The translations under genes were made by a program, and so were the position numbers. Shown here one piece after another: positions 34,560 to 49,060 of a DNA stretch of 64,000 nucleotides. The stretch's first letter is position 1; each line of letters starts with the position of its first letter. The notes below the pieces were generated by a model. The model worked only from the letters and a program-made list of their open reading frames with translations. It was not told the origin of the DNA and did not search any database. The stretch covers positions 70,926,266-70,990,265 of the forward strand of contig RSEF01000002.1 of assembly GCA_003993805.1 (NCBI GenBank), in the 5' to 3' direction. Source of the DNA: Himantopus leucocephalus (Eukaryota; Chordata; Aves; Charadriiformes; Recurvirostridae).

Positions 34560-37500
34560 AATTTTCTGGCATGTGGTGATGCTCTTCTCTGTGCAGCAGC
34601 ATGGCACAAAATGGCAGGCCCAGCCTAAAGTCACTACTTGGTGATGTGCTTCCCATAGAACTTGCTGGTATGGGGTGGTGGGTTTGGCTTAAGCTGAGAA
34701 GTAGGAGTCTTGGGTCACGCTACCAGAAAAGAGGGGGAGCGCCTGTTTCTGGAGGGAGCGACCGGTAACCCAAGTCTCTGTTTGCCGAACACTTCTGTAG
34801 ATATCCACGCTCAGCTGTGCTTGGTAAGCAGCTTGCGGGGCACCCTGGTGAAGAGAACCAAGTAGCAGGTGTAGATGAGAAATGCTGCAGAAGAAGAATG
34901 ACTCCAGAGCATGACGCAGGAGCAGAAGCAAACTGCACAGGAGGGAGCGTGGGGAGGAGTCAGAAGCTGTTGAAGCTGACGAGTACTGCCGAAATAAGTG
35001 CTCATCAAATGGCTCTCAGTACTGATGCGCACTAATGTGGTGACTCCCACTGTAGCTTAGTCCCGTAGAGCTAATTTGCCTGTCTTTTCTAGTATCATAA
35101 GCTGTCTCTGCTTATGAGCAATCTCTGCAGCATACATAGCCTGATGAACAGCAAGGAGGGAGATGTATCCAGGACACAGCCCCCTCCAAAACAGACTGCT
35201 GCCATACATTCCTGTTTCTTGTCCCTTCTCAGTGGGAATGCTTTTGCATTACTATGCACATTTGTAGCTTGTGTGAGCATATCTGAGCTCACCTAATTGA
35301 ATGCTGTTGGCTGTGGCGGTGAAGGTGTCAGCAATAACCAGGACCTTGGGAGGAGCATTGTAGGATCTACAGTGAAGTCTCTGCAGTGTTCTTGTTAGAC
35401 TCCCATGAAGCTACTCCAAAATGGGAATTTTTAAGAACCATTGCAGGACAAAGGAAGGGTGGCACCACCTGTCTCTAGTATTCAGAAGGATCTCTTCTGC
35501 CATCTATTGCCATGTACAGCTCACCACATGCCCATATGGAGGAGAAAAAATTCCTGTTCAATCTCAGGTGGGACAACCCTGGAGAAATTGGATGTAAGAG
35601 AGCCATTGTCATGCTGAAGTAGATTGTCCAGATCCTACACTTACAGAGGAATAATCCTTTGGACCTGGATTTATGGACAGTCTGTAGGACAGTTGCTATA
35701 GTGTGATGAGAAAACAAAGGCAGGTACTGTAGGAAACCACCTTCTTGGGAGCTTCATTCAGCTGCCATATCCTCATTTGGTCACGCTACCACTGCTCCTT
35801 CTCCTGGGCAGCAGCTGATAAACCCTCCTGTGCTTGCCACAGCACATGGGATGGGTGGAACTGTTTGCGTATTTGGTGGTAATTAAGGTACTTAAATCTA
35901 AATCAGCTTTAATACAGCTGCTGAAGGCTGGGCTGGAAGTATCCCATCGTTGAGATGCTTGAAGGTAGATGTGTGGTTTTGTAATTGTATTGTGCTGGAG
36001 TTACACCTTGGTAACTCAGGATCCTGTTTTGGTCTGAACATGACAAGAGAGCTTGTGACCCTGTGTACAGCACTGCAGTGCTGCAAATCCTGCATGATAA
36101 GCATTGACTGTTCCTGCATCAGGTCAAACTAAAACCAGTTGCAGCAGTAGGATGAGAGGAGACCCATGTTCCTGGAGAAGGGCTGCAAGCTTGACTAATT
36201 ACACTTTCATTTTTTTGGGTTGTTCCTTGTTCCTCTTTGCTTCTGTGTATCCTGAGGTCTATGGAGGGGACTCAAATTCACACTGGGAAATCCTGCTACA
36301 TCAGGGCACCATCAAAATTTCCTGTCCACCATGGATGTTTCAGGACAAAACCCAGGGCATTTAGTACCCAGTGTGATTCATCTCTTTCAATGTTATCTAT
36401 ACCACTGAAACACCTGAACTGCCTGGATCCATAGCTGAGATCTGAATGCAGTGTGAGTTTTCTACAAATTCTTCTATACCATCTAGTATGGTCCTCAGTC
36501 TAGCAGGCAAGGTCTGCGTCCCTATGTCATTGTGACTGCTCGTGTACGTGAGGCTTGTTCTTCCACACTTAATGTGGTGGTGGGTAGTAAACAGTGTCCA
36601 GCAGCTTTTAAGAACTCCCACTTTGCCCAAGGCTGTCTTGTACATTGTTTTAACAGCCAGCTATTTCACTTAGCAGGTGTAAGTACCCCTGCTAAGCTGC
36701 ATTAAGTGAGGCAGTTTCGGAGACTGCAGATACCTTCTTGTGATCAGTGAGCATGGTCAGGAAAAATAGGTGATTCCAGAATTAATGATAATTTGAGCAG
36801 TTTTTAGCAAACAAGTTTAAGTTGCCAACTGTACTTTGAACTAGTCATTGAGCGTATGAGTTAGCTCAACTATCATTTGTTAAATGTTGTTCCCAAGCAC
36901 ATTTCCATTGTTTGCAGGAGAGGAGGTTCTCAGAAACCCAACTGTTTCCCATTTAAAACAAACAACAACAACAAAAATCACCAAAGGAACATGTGCATCC
37001 ATTCATTGTAGCTAAAGGTTTAGAGCAAGAAGTGTTACTTGGAAATGTGCCCTGCTAAGCTCAACAATCAAGGACTGAATGGAGGTGGGCTTAGTACTTT
37101 ACTTTGATTTGTTCACTTGAGAATTTAAGGCTGGTTTAAAATTATATTATTAATTTAGGCCCAATTTTAAATTTTTGGACCATAGAAGGTAAAGAAGAGT
37201 GAGTGAATAAAGGGCTCAGTAAAAATAACTTCTGAAAAGTGTTGCATTCAACCTTACTGGAATGTTTTATTTACTGAAGATTAACCCAAATTCTTCTAAC
37301 CAGCTAACAGGTTTAAGAATTATACTCTTACCTAGTAATACAGATATGGATTGTGGCTTGGATTACATGATTTTGCAAGTCATTTTGAAGGAGTCACATC
37401 TTAGAGTGACCACAAGCTTTGCACTGGTTACCTGCACATGGTGTCTACGTGGATGGGAGTGATCAGGTCTCTTACCCTATAGTTCCTTCCTGGTGCAAAC

Positions 37501-40500
37501 AGGTGTGGAGACACAGATGATCATTGAATCTCAATTTCTGCTATGGCAGACTTGCTGGCAGTAGCGACCAAGCCGGCACGTTGTTGAAATGAGCAACAGA
37601 TACCACTGAAATAGGGAGAAAATACTACCCCAGAAGCTTAAGGGGATGCGGAAGAGGAAATGTAGTTCAAAGGACTCCTTTGTATGCCTGCTTTCTGCTC
37701 TTGGTGTGGTGCCATTTATTGACCTGACGTTGTATACTTGGGACACAGTGGTTGCAGTGGTATGTGAATTCATACACATAGAAACGCTGCCTACTACTGC
37801 CTGAGCTAACACTCAAGTGGGGTCTGGGGAAAAGCCGACAAGATCTCCTTGTATTCTGAGGGCAAATTTTCCCCCCCTATTTTTTCGGTTATCCAAGTAA
37901 TGTTTACCCTCACAGTTGGGGGTGGAAGTTAAATTAAAGTTTTAGCAGTGTTGATGTAGACAACTTGTTGGTTTGAATTCTGGACCCCTTTTCTCATGAA
38001 CTGGTGATCCTCTAGAAGGTTACTATTTGAAGTGAATGTATTGGCTCGTTCTCAGGTGTGAAAGGGTGAAATATAGCTTAGCTATGCTTCCAGTTGGCGC
38101 ATGCAATAGTGATAAGGACGTCCCAGGAAGAATGATACCTCCAGGACCAAGTTTTGCATGCTCACCTTGGGCTTGCCTAGAAGTGCCTGTCACATGGTTA
38201 ATTGTGTTTGAGCTAGAAATTATGCACTTGATAATCATCTGATCTGCAGCAGACGCCTGGCTATTAAAGCCTAAATTACTACCTTTTTTTTTTTAATGAG
38301 TGCAGAACACATCTACAGTCTATCACTTTCATATACGTTTGCCTTAATAAATGAAGTTGCACACACAAACGAATCTTTGCATACAGGCGTGTTGTGTGCT
38401 AGATCAAGTGTCATGTTGTACAGTGCAATTAAACTGAATGTGTAAGTTGCGTATCGGCTCTGATGGGAACAAAAGATGGTGTGCTTCAAACCTGATCCAG
38501 ATTGGGCTAGGGACAAGTAAAACTCAGAGATAACTGTTTCACCAAGCCAGCAAAGTGCCATAGTAAGGAAATAAATAACCCAGGTACATGGCAGAGGGGA
38601 AACTGTAATGGTGTTAGCACAGAGTGGTCAGCGCAAAGGCAAAAATTGGTGAGGTAGAGTGCATGTCCATGCCAGAGCCCTCCACGTAATGGGTACTAGC
38701 AGCTGATGGAAGGACAGCCGTAATGCTTAACTGTGACTGTGTGTAGCTGTATGGGATGGTCAGGCTGAGACAGCAATATGGGAAAGGTTCCACAGAAATT
38801 AGCTCAGCCTTATCCGTGCAAGGACAAACCCCTGAGTGGAAAAAAGTGAATATTGGGTGCACCAAATTTCTGCTTCCCAGATTGAGAGGCATAATACTAC
38901 TGAAAGAGATATGGGAACTGCAAAGCCTAACTGAGCAATAACAAGAAACCCAAACTCTCCCCGTTTAAAGATGTGTTTTGATAGAGGATGGTTCCTCAAC
39001 AGCTAGCCTTAGATCAGGCAGTAAGCGGGTCTGTATTCCTAACCATCTACACAGTGTTTGGTGAAAACTAATACTAGCTCATTGCTGCTAGTTAGTAGTA
39101 GCGATTTTAATGTGATAAAAGTAAGTATCTACAAATACTTACGTTGCGGTTTCTCACGAGGACAAGTGACAAAAGCAAAGCAACCAGATACCGACGCTGC
39201 TCTTAGAAATGACAGAGGCGTAGATTCCTTCACTTTAGCTTGCAAGCTTCTTGCTAGCAGCTCAGAAAGTGAAAAACATGCTGCATTGAAAAGGGAAATG
39301 GGAATTAATCACGAAACGGTGACGCTGAAGCAGCTACTTAAGCTACTGTTTCCTATCTAGGAAATCTAACTCTAATGGGGCTGTTATAAAAAAGAAGGAC
39401 AAACATCAGGCAACAGAAAAGCAGGAAACAACGAAGGCAAAAGTGAAGTTCAAGGAATAAGCAAAAGGTTTTAGGGCCAAACAGCAAGCAAATATTGTAG
39501 TATATAACAAGCAGGAAGTTTTGTGAGAACCTGCAGGTTGCTGGAGATCAGAGAATGTTTGAAAAAGATAGTTTGTTTTGCAAGTCTCTTCCCAGTTGAG
39601 GTGCTTAGGTATGAGGACAGCCTCTTAACCCCCGGGATTTATTATAAATAGATTAGTATGAATACATACATATTATCAATTAAATTGTGCATATTGTTCT
39701 TTGTGTATGTTTTATGGTACTTATGCTTTGCTTTCACTTAGGAGTTATGGAGTAATAAAATGAAAATAGTCACATTTTTGTACTGATATACAACTAAATC
39801 TCACATACTGATAATTTAATACTTGTTTTGTAGCTAACACAGCATGCACTGTTATCTAGAGTATTAACATTTACTAAATTTAACACAGACTGGTATTACT
39901 AGCCTGGGCTTGCTTTGCAAAGAAAAGACCACCTTTGTGTAGTAGGTGTTTTCTTCCTAAACGTGTTCTTTTTCTGTAAGCTGAAGGAATGGTGCTAGGT
40001 TATTCTATTTTCAAAGACATTTCTATGTATTTTTAGCTGATGCAAACTGTAGTGTTTTGACTCTTAAGAATGCATTTTGCTTAAAATATTCAACTAAAAA
40101 TAAATTCCAGTCTAGAAAAGCTTCAAAAAGTATCTTTTGTGTTGGAGAGAAACATTTTCCAGCCTAGTCTGAGTTTGTACACTCAGGATATTTTTGTAGT
40201 GGAGCTTTAGTCTCTGGCTGTAATGTGCTGTCTCGGACCTAAACAGTCAGTTCAGTAGATGAGAAGCATACCAAAAGGAGGTGAGGCTTCCTTAAGCTGA
40301 GGGTTTTTGGACTTCATGTCATAGGTAAGTGTTTAAAGTCTCTCAAAAGCAGTAAAAGGAAAATAACATTCTGTTGAGAGAAGGGGGATTTAATACTTCT
40401 TTTTAAATAGTCTGGGTATTTCTGGCTGCTCTTGGGTGTTTGCATGATGTTTAGATGTAGTATTATTTTGCGTTCTCATTTTTTTCCTTCTTGCAAAGTT

Positions 40501-42879
40501 TTTTCTGTTTGTGTATTTGCAAGCCTTACGTAGGATATACCCTTTCGATGAGGACAGAGCGAGCAGTCTATTTTGAGGATGCAAACAGGATTTTTGTTCT
40601 TTTTGCCACTCATGCCAATCTGTCTTCTGTTCCCAAATGCATGCCAAATAGGTCATTCCAGCAGAAATCGTTGCATTAACAAGCAAAGAGCAAAGCCACG
40701 CTGGTGGTGTTATGTGTTTATTACACACAAAAGGTTTTTCTGGGCACTTTTATCGCTTCCTTACCTATTCTGCCTTTCTCAGAAGTGGTGTGTAAGTGAG
40801 TACAACGGGCTGCTACGCTTGATCTGATGTAACCTCCTTTTTTGGCAGCAGCTTCACACTTATATTGGATTAAGTGTAATGTGAAACCGTACCCGAAATA
40901 ATTGGTTTTATGCTTCTAGAGGTTTTCATGGGGACATATGAGGTTATTAAGATGCATACACTCCTTCACAAGGAAACAGTTTTAAGTTGTTGCCCATGTT
41001 TTGAAATGTGTATGTTTTTCCTTTGCTGGCCCACCTTTGCAACTGGTCATCTTTACACAAATCGGGAGCAAAGGCTACTAAAAAGCTTGGCTTTTGTTTC
41101 CTAACCTGGATGCCTCATCTTAATGTGTTGTAGCTACAGAATAGCTTGTTTCTCACTCATGGCTCACTCTGTACACCCTTGAGCATTGAAGTAGATAGAA
41201 GCCTGTGGAGCACATGCCTATCCATGCAGAGAACAGTAGTTGTTGCAGAAACCTGAAGGATGCTGCAGTCACAAAAGGGTGCCTTTGTTTAGTAGCGTTC
41301 ATAAATAGAATTGGTGATGCTTACACCTGTAACTGCTCAGGGTTTTAATAAAAAAATGGGTATTTCATAAGGAGCAGGCCTGTTTTTGTGGCACTGATGA
41401 GTTCAAACTGAGCAGGAGGAAGTACACCAAACATCTACGGAGGTGTGAGAGGAGAAGCATCTCGGAGACATCTGAGATACAGCAACAAGTCTCCACAGCC
41501 TCCCCAGGAAGTGGCAGAAGTTCAGGGTCATAGCCTGAAGCTGGGTGGAGGGAAGGTCTGGCATTTTCGCTATCCTCACTGAACTGAAGGGCTCTGCGGG
41601 AGCGTGATGAGTAGTGAAGAGCCGGTGATGCTGCCAGGCGAGGCTGTGTGCTGTTCAGGAAGCAGGCAAGGAAAACGAGCCAGGAATTGTTTGTACTGGG
41701 AAAGGACGGCTAGCGGAGAGTGTATCTTCAAAGACAGACTGAACCAAAAGTACTTTCAATTTACTAATTCATTTCATGTCTATGCCGAACTTCAAGCTAT
41801 TCCCTAATCCTCTTTCAATGCTCTAGGGACTGATAATAGTTATGCTGCAAACAGCCCTGGCTGATCGTTGCTGCAAAAGGGTTAATTTTGAACCATGAAA
41901 CAGGCTTAACCTTTACTTTTTGGGGTGGTGGTGGTTGTGAAGTCCTCCTCAATGCTTATCTTTGATCACGTGAGATTTGAGTAGTTAGTTTCAGAGGTGC
42001 AGTGAGTGGATAGTGTATATTTTTAACAGCCAAGTTGAGGAAGCACATAGATGGGGGAAAAATCGCTGTGCAGCTGAGAGCAGCAGGCAGGGTTGCTTGC
42101 TAACCTTTATAGCCTGGTTTTTGGCGAGAGAGCATAGGTTTTGTGCAGAACAAAAGCCAACACAAAGCATTTTTCTCTGGCCACATGCGTGGTTTTGGTG
42201 GTAGAAATGTAGTTGGTTGAAATTGAAATCACATTCATCCTGTGTGGGAGTCCTCCATGTCCTTGAAAATAGAGCTTTGCAAGGCAATCTGAGTAATTTT
42301 GGGAATATACAAGCAGATCTATACAACACCTTCATTCTGGAAAGATAATTGTTCATAGATATGAGGAAATATATGTTTTCAATCGTCTTTTAGTTCCAGT
42401 TCAGGAATTAGAAGCACTTTGATAAAAGAAAATTATAAACACCATGCTATATTTCCCATTAAGGAGATGAAAATAAGCAGTAAGAATGGCTGGTGTTTTT
42501 TGTTGTTTGAGAGGGTAGGAGTTGGATGGTGACGACATGGACAATTTCATGGGGAGTTTAGTGAGAAAATCACTGATGCTACTTCTGTTCTCTTTTGTCA
42601 TTAGGAGACATGTATCTATGTATACAAACACTGCTAGGATCTTCAATTTTTTTTTTTTTCTATTTCAGCCACAAAACTGTGGAAATTTAAAATACAGTAA
42701 CAAACGTCTTCTTACCCAACTATTTAAGTTTAATATCCATGCAAATGAAGAGGTTTGCCAATTACATGTTTCATCCACACTGAACGATAACTGTGCTTTC
42801 CTTAAGTCATAACAGTCAAGCCTGCTGTGGAGTGACAAGACCTGGCTTTTCCTTCAGTGTTACTGATTCGTGTTTCAGT

Positions 42880-43250
42880 TCGACATTATGTAAATACTCT
42901 GCTATTAGGGAAGAAAATGACATAAAATTGCATCCTTTCTCAATGAGATTTTAAGTTCTTTCAGTAGCTTCTCTCCTTTTTGAAGCTATAATAAAGATCA
43001 TAATTAGAATCCCAGTTGCTTAAGTGAGAAATTAGCATGTTCTTAAATGCTGAGCCGAGTCAGGTTCCCAGTGAGACCCCCTCCGGGTATCTGTGCTGCC
43101 CCAAAGTGCTTTCCCTAATGCCGATTTGCGTTCTAGACGTATTAAAGAAAATCATATTCATTGCCACCTAGCAGTTAATCAGAGCCTTCAGATAGGCTTG
43201 AAATAATTTGCAGCCTGACTGCCAAAACCACCTGCATCCCGCTCATTTCC
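42880..43250. promoter_or_regulatory. Candidate conserved non-coding element upstream of exon B
   Basis: Repeat-free sequence with AATTAG, TAATCAG and ATAATTTGCA words and a few CpGs, about 0.8-1.1 kb before the exon B acceptor. Texture only. Confidence 0.25.
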
Positions 43251-43911
43251 TACAGCCGTACCCAGGCACGCTCTAAAACTTATCAGAGTGTCAGTCCATA
43301 GCCCAGTACCAGGACTGTGACAAATTCGCTCCATGCATGTCCTTCATTCTTACAAATTTGCCACAAACACTACTTAACTCCCACCCCGAACCTCCTTGCT
43401 TACCCTCTTCTAGGCTGTGGCCAAGGGAACGGGCCACTTTTACCTGGTATTTTCCCTGTCAAAATTATCTTTCCCTAAAGATTTTGATTTGTTTTTGTAG
43501 AACTGGGCACTAACATAGATACCTTATCTATTAATATATATTTTACCATGTAAATAAGATTCTAGCAGATTGGAATAAATTAAAACTTTAATGGGGCTAA
43601 AATAAACCTAATTTGTAAATTAATTAAAAACAAGAAGCAAAGAACACTAACACTTAAAAAAAGACATTTTCATGGTGCAAAATACAGATTTAGTTTCCAA
43701 ATAAGTGGATGGTAAACTGTAATTGTATGGTGTGCAAGAAAATACTTGGAACATATGAAACAGTAGTCACAGATTTTATAGTCAAGATGTTCCCTTTCTG
43801 GTTTTCCAAATTGTCACAGAAGATACCAAAGGGTAAAGCAAATAAAATACTGTCTTCGCAATTGACCCAGGTAGGGATATGATACTGGTGGGAGATGGAT
43901 TTGCATATCTC

Positions 43912-43933
43912 GTTTGTTTGTTTGTTTGTTTTT
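43912..43933. repeat. (TTTG)n tetranucleotide repeat
   Basis: About five GTTT units lie roughly 80 bases upstream of the exon B acceptor. They are too far upstream to form its polypyrimidine tract. Confidence 0.85.
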
Positions 43934-43935
43934 AA

Positions 43936-44283
<348 letters not shown>

Positions 44284-45447
44284 TGAATATATTGTGTGCA
44301 TTTCAACGCTGAGCAATTTGACTGCATCTGCAGCAGAAGCATTCGAGTTCATGGCTGTAAAGACCATAAAATGAGGCCGGTAATAGTGCAAAAGGAAATT
44401 TCTTTTATGCTTAGCACTCTGTTATCCTTGAATGGGTTTTTGTCTAGCTCTCCTAAGTCCTCCCCATCCTCCTTTGTTTTGTCTGACTATAAACTGAAGA
44501 AGCGCTTAACTTGCCTAAGTACTTGTTCCTGCAAGAGGAGAAATCTGGTTGGAAATTCCCCTTCTCTACCTACTCACTGGCCTTTATTGTTCAATCTGAG
44601 TGAGGCTTTTCATCTGACAGTTGGTGGAGGGGTTGCCATTGTTCTTAGCTGCCCCAGGAGCCAGATTGTTCCTGTGGTCGTAATTAAAACAGGTGAGCTC
44701 CTCCACTCTGCAACCCAAGCGCAGATGAGGCATCTGAAGTTGTACGGCGAGAGACCCGAATTGTCTCACAGTAACAGGTCCCTGAGCCTGGCTGGAGCTG
44801 TATGTTGTGTGTGTGTGATGACTGGTGCGTGTCTGCGAGCCTGAATGTCAGACTTGGGTACCTTAGCGTAAGATACAGCTGACTGTCCAGATTAAGCTAA
44901 AGAAGGAGGAGACCTTATCCGAGTGGTCATTTTTCTTGGACCTTTCCAAGGTCCTGTGTCCTCAATCATGTACTGAAGACAGCATTTTTCAGTTCAGTCT
45001 CTCAAATGTCATATTAGCTCTCGTGGTATGTTTCTCTTTTGGCAGGTGCCCCCTCAGTCCCATAGCTGGTCGCTGCTCCATCCTTGATGTGCTGGAACGA
45101 TGCCTCTTGCTGTTGTTTTGTCCCATTATCTGCTGAAAGGGCGTGCATTTGTTACAGATAGGGCTTGTCTGCAAAAGTCTTACCCAGTGGATTGAATCCT
45201 TCAAAGTTTGTGTTTGAGTTCCCCTTTCCAGTTCTGAGGTCTCCATTGCATCTGCAAGCAGCACTGGTCAACACCACCCGTAGCTTCCTACTGAGGCTTT
45301 CTCACCTTAATGCAGCATGGTTTGATTTCTTTTTTCTTCTCTTCTGTGAGATTTTAGGCTAGTGGTAGCTTTAGACTAGTTGCTAATACATCTGTCTTGC
45401 CTCTGGTCCAACATGGAGACTCCACCCGCTGGGACTTCTGGTAAAGT

Positions 45448-45477
45448 GGGTGGGTGGAGGGGATGGAGGGGGGGTGG
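45448..45477 (+). other. G-rich tract, possible G-quadruplex
   Basis: The tract has GGGTGGGTGGAGGGG, then ATGGAGGGGGGG and TGG: four runs of three or more G on the sense strand, with short loops. Confidence 0.6.
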
Positions 45478-45688
45478 TTTGCTAACTTTTGTGTTTGTTT
45501 GAAGGATTGAGAGGAGCAGAATCTAATGGAGTTTAAAGTGGCATCACAGTCCTCTGAAATTTAATCTGTGGAAATGTATTTCTAATTTAGTCTGCTGTGA
45601 GGTTGATCAGTCTGTTGGCAGCATGTCACTGCTGTGATCTGGGCCAACTGCCACAGTTGTTGGTGGGAAAATTCAGATGGTGGGGGGG

Positions 45689-45708
45689 TGTGTGTGTGTA
45701 TGTGTGTG
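45689..45708. repeat. (TG)n microsatellite
   Basis: This is a TG run with one TA interruption, directly after seven G. Confidence 0.85.
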
Positions 45709-46319
45709 AGCACACATGGCTGCATTCACACACTTGTTTCCACTACTTGCTAACTAAGCATGTGTTATTTATAGCTTTGAAGGCACTTGCACTCAAAGAA
45801 AGGCAACCTGTGTGGGGATGGGACTTATCTCCATTTTTATTTCTTACTGTCTCTTAGCATTCTGCCTTAACAATGCAAATAGGAAGCATGGATACTTTTG
45901 TCCTATTCCAGTGCTTCATTCAGAAGATTCGGTTGGTTTTTTTTTTTTTTTAAATTTTAATCAGTGGCTGTTTAGCTCTTGCACCTGTAATTTTCTTCTT
46001 TGTTATTCATCTGTAGAATAATTGATGTTTTGTATTGTCAATTAAGAACTTGCAATTCATTCCTAATTTCTTCAGTATGCAGGAGTACTCATATATTTCA
46101 GACAACACGTGCATTCAGACGGCAAGATCCCAATTACAATTATATTAAAAACCACGAGGGAAAATCTGCTTTGAGTGCCACACACGGCATGTTCTTGGTC
46201 TGCTTAAACAGGCTGAAGAAAAGCAGAAAGGGGAAGCTCTCAGCTCTCTGTTTCAGCACCTCCACAAGCTTATTGCTCCATCACCCCTGTGTAAAGCCTG
46301 AGAGGAGACAGTAAAAATT

Positions 46320-46341
46320 GGGGGGGCGTGGAGGGGGTGGG
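46320..46341 (+). other. G-rich tract, possible G-quadruplex
   Basis: GGGGGGGCGTGGAGGGGG followed by TGGG, on the sense strand of the B-C intron. Confidence 0.55.
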
Positions 46342-46780
46342 AGAATCTTCTTGGACATCTGCTACCTGGATGCTTTTCTGTGGAGGAGCATAAGGGCAGC
46401 TGTGGCTTGGACAGAGAGGGAGTGGGGTTGTTGACATTGCTATTACCATGGTTCTGGCTTCGGCGTTTGAACTGCTGTCTCCTTCAGGAGGCCCTGGCTG
46501 CCTGAGATTGTGCCCGTTTGGTCCCTCAGGTGGTTTAGCTCTGCGTGGTGGTGGTGTCTCTTGATGTGCCTATTGGAAAAAAGGAGGTGAAAGCTGGTTC
46601 TTAATATGCTTGCAGGGAGTACATGTAGAGCTGGTACATCCAGCTCCAGAAGGGTCCCACAAGTGGCCTTCCAGGGCACTGACAGGCTTAGTTTGGTCCT
46701 GCTCTTCTGGTGGTACCCAGTGAGCCTGGAGGTGGAAGAGCCAGCAGCTTACTTAAACCCTGCGTAGGGAAGACTTGTGA

Positions 46781-46804
46781 TTTTTTTTTTTTTTTNTTTT
46801 TTTT
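46781..46804. repeat. Poly-T run with an ambiguous base
   Basis: A 15-base T run, N at 46796, then eight more T. Confidence 0.85.
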
Positions 46805-47098
46805 CTTGGAAGGGGTTTGTTTTGGTTTTGAACCTCTGTGCTATTATTTATTGAAGTGTTGAGGGATTCAAAATTGCTTGCATGGTGGGACATGGTTTTT
46901 CTGATTTCTGTCCAGATATGTCTGGCCAGCCCTGGCAATTTGCACTTTCATAATGAAATGTGACACACAATCACATGGAAATAAGAGCACAGAACTTTGA
47001 AAGTTGGTTAGTAGTAAGCATAGTAGCGATATGATCCAGGACAGTAAATCCCCATGTTTGTGTGTGTGTATTTGTTTGTGGTTCGGTTTGTGGGTTTG

Positions 47099-47136
47099 TT
47101 TTTTTTTTTTTTTTTANNNNNTTTTTTTTTTTTTTT
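47099..47136. repeat. Poly-T runs separated by five N
   Basis: T runs flank an A and five ambiguous bases at 47117-47121. Preceding TTTG/TG units make this a low-complexity patch. Confidence 0.85.
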
Positions 47137-48219
47137 AAATTTGTTTAGAGTCGAGACTCTCCTAGGTCCTAGTCCTTCAAAATGCTCTGATGATATAGTC
47201 CCTGCATTCACGATCAAAGCTTTTCTTCAGCAAGGGAGTCTTCTCCAGGACCAGTGTGAAAACAGCTCTGTGGTCACATCTCTGTCCTTGTCCCACTGCA
47301 CCCAGTGGCAGAAGCATGGTGTAAATTTGCAGCACCATGTCAATGTGCGCTTTCATTTTCTATTTTTAAACAGAGAAATTTAAAAATCCCAGTCACTGCT
47401 AGAAGTTCACTCTTCAGTATTCTGGGGGAGTTTATTTTAAGCGGCAGCAGCTGAATTCTGAGAGTGATGGAGCAGTACTATCACGTGATGGTGTGGAAGA
47501 AAGACCCTTGAGGTGTGTAAGGTCTTATATTTAGGAAAAGGAATCCCATATACCTAGCCTTCAGAATTGTTTCAGAAAATCTAATGATTCAAATAACATT
47601 TATTTATTTAATTATTAGCATCCTGTAATTTCAAAGGGAGATAATTTAACCAGGATGACCTGCTTGGTTTCATTATCCATAATGCTAGGGGCTTTAGACG
47701 TATTTTTAATTAGTTTGTTTTTTGAACCCTTGATTTGATAACACAATGTACTAATTACTTCTTTAAAGGTAAGCAGAGCAGAATGAAAAAGTTGTAACAG
47801 TTGATGAATATCTGAGCACCCTGGAATACACCTCACTGACCAGACTTGACAAGGCTTCCTTGCGTTCTATTATTTTATTTTATGATTTATTTATTTATTT
47901 TTAATTGTGACCTAGAATTTCCAACACAAAAAGGAAGGGAATAGCACAGATATCTCTGAAGTGTTTATCTGCAGCATTCTTATCTTTAAATAGCTTCTTT
48001 GAAGGAGCCTGTATGCCCTTTGCCAGAGGCATAATTAGTATCTTTCAGCAGCGTGCGTGGATACAAATGTGTCATCTCCATGCGGTTGTACAGCGGCTTT
48101 CACTTTTACTGTATTTTCTGCCTCTGATCAAATTTTTCTTACTAGCTTCTGTTACAGTGCATTTAAGTTACCTTTACTCTCTGTAATTATTTACAGGTTA
48201 AAAATATTGCGAGTGGAAT

Positions 48220-48480
48220 AATACAGGGCTAAAGGGGGAAGAAGAAACAAATCCCTGTGAGCAATGGATCTTTGGCAAAAGATGATAACAGGAAGGCTAT
48301 GATTAGGAGCCTACATTTTAAGACGTTTTCCCATGATCAATTTTCTAATTAAGCCAGGCCTCTGGGAGTTACATGCTAGAGAATTTCAGGGATTCCTAAA
48401 TAAAGATGGTCTAATTGAGATCTCACAAATGGGGTTTTCAGGCTCGTCTAACAACTGTTCTGCAAAACCGCTTTCTTTGA
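48220..48480. promoter_or_regulatory. Candidate conserved non-coding element
   Basis: Unique sequence with a TAATTA at 48346-48351, TAATTG at 48412-48417, GATAA/TTATC-like and TTTGGCAAAAGATGATAACA words, and no simple repeats. This resembles deeply conserved enhancer sequence, but no comparison was possible. Confidence 0.3.
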
Positions 48481-48779
48481 GTACTGCAATGACTTAACAA
48501 TATGATGATTTCTTACAACTGGGCAAAACCAAAATAGAAAAACTCACTATAGCACGTTTGTCCAAACTTCAGTAACTTTGAAATCTCAGTGCCACGGTCC
48601 TCTTGCAGTTTGCTCTTAAACAGGCTTTTTGATTTAAACACCTTGTTTAGTTGATAGGCTCAGGAGCCTTTGATCCCAGTCTTCTCTCTCATGTCTTAAT
48701 AGGAGGTATTGTATTGTCTGTGCCAGTAGATACCTACAGAGATTTTCTGTTACAACAGGAGAGGCTCCAAAAACAAAAC

Positions 48780-49060
48780 CTTGGGAACTCTTAATTGTGG
48801 GCAAATTAGAAAATGACCATTAATTTGCATAGCTTTTAACAAGACAGAAGGTACGCTTGCCTGGTAATTTAATGTCAGTAGGTATGCTGGCCTTTATGAG
48901 AGCCAGCGACGGCATCAATCACATTCTTGGAAGTCCCAGCCTTCCAAGGGAGCACGTTCCCACCATGGAGACGTGCTCACCATATCAGGGTAAGCATGTT
49001 AAATAGCACAGCAACGTGATTAGGCTGTGCTAAGCCTGCAAAGCAATGAAATCCTGACAC
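48780..49060. promoter_or_regulatory. Candidate conserved non-coding element with octamer motif
   Basis: It contains the POU octamer ATTTGCAT at 48823-48830 inside CCATTAATTTGCATAG, followed by repeat-free sequence with several CpGs (for example AGCGACGGCATC near 48904). With the previous block it may form one larger element. Confidence 0.3.

Noticed and set aside
39058..39360. 100-codon + strand frame with protein-like composition (Lys, Glu, Ser)
   Set aside because: No family is recognised, and there is no evident acceptor, donor or promoter logic; likely chance.
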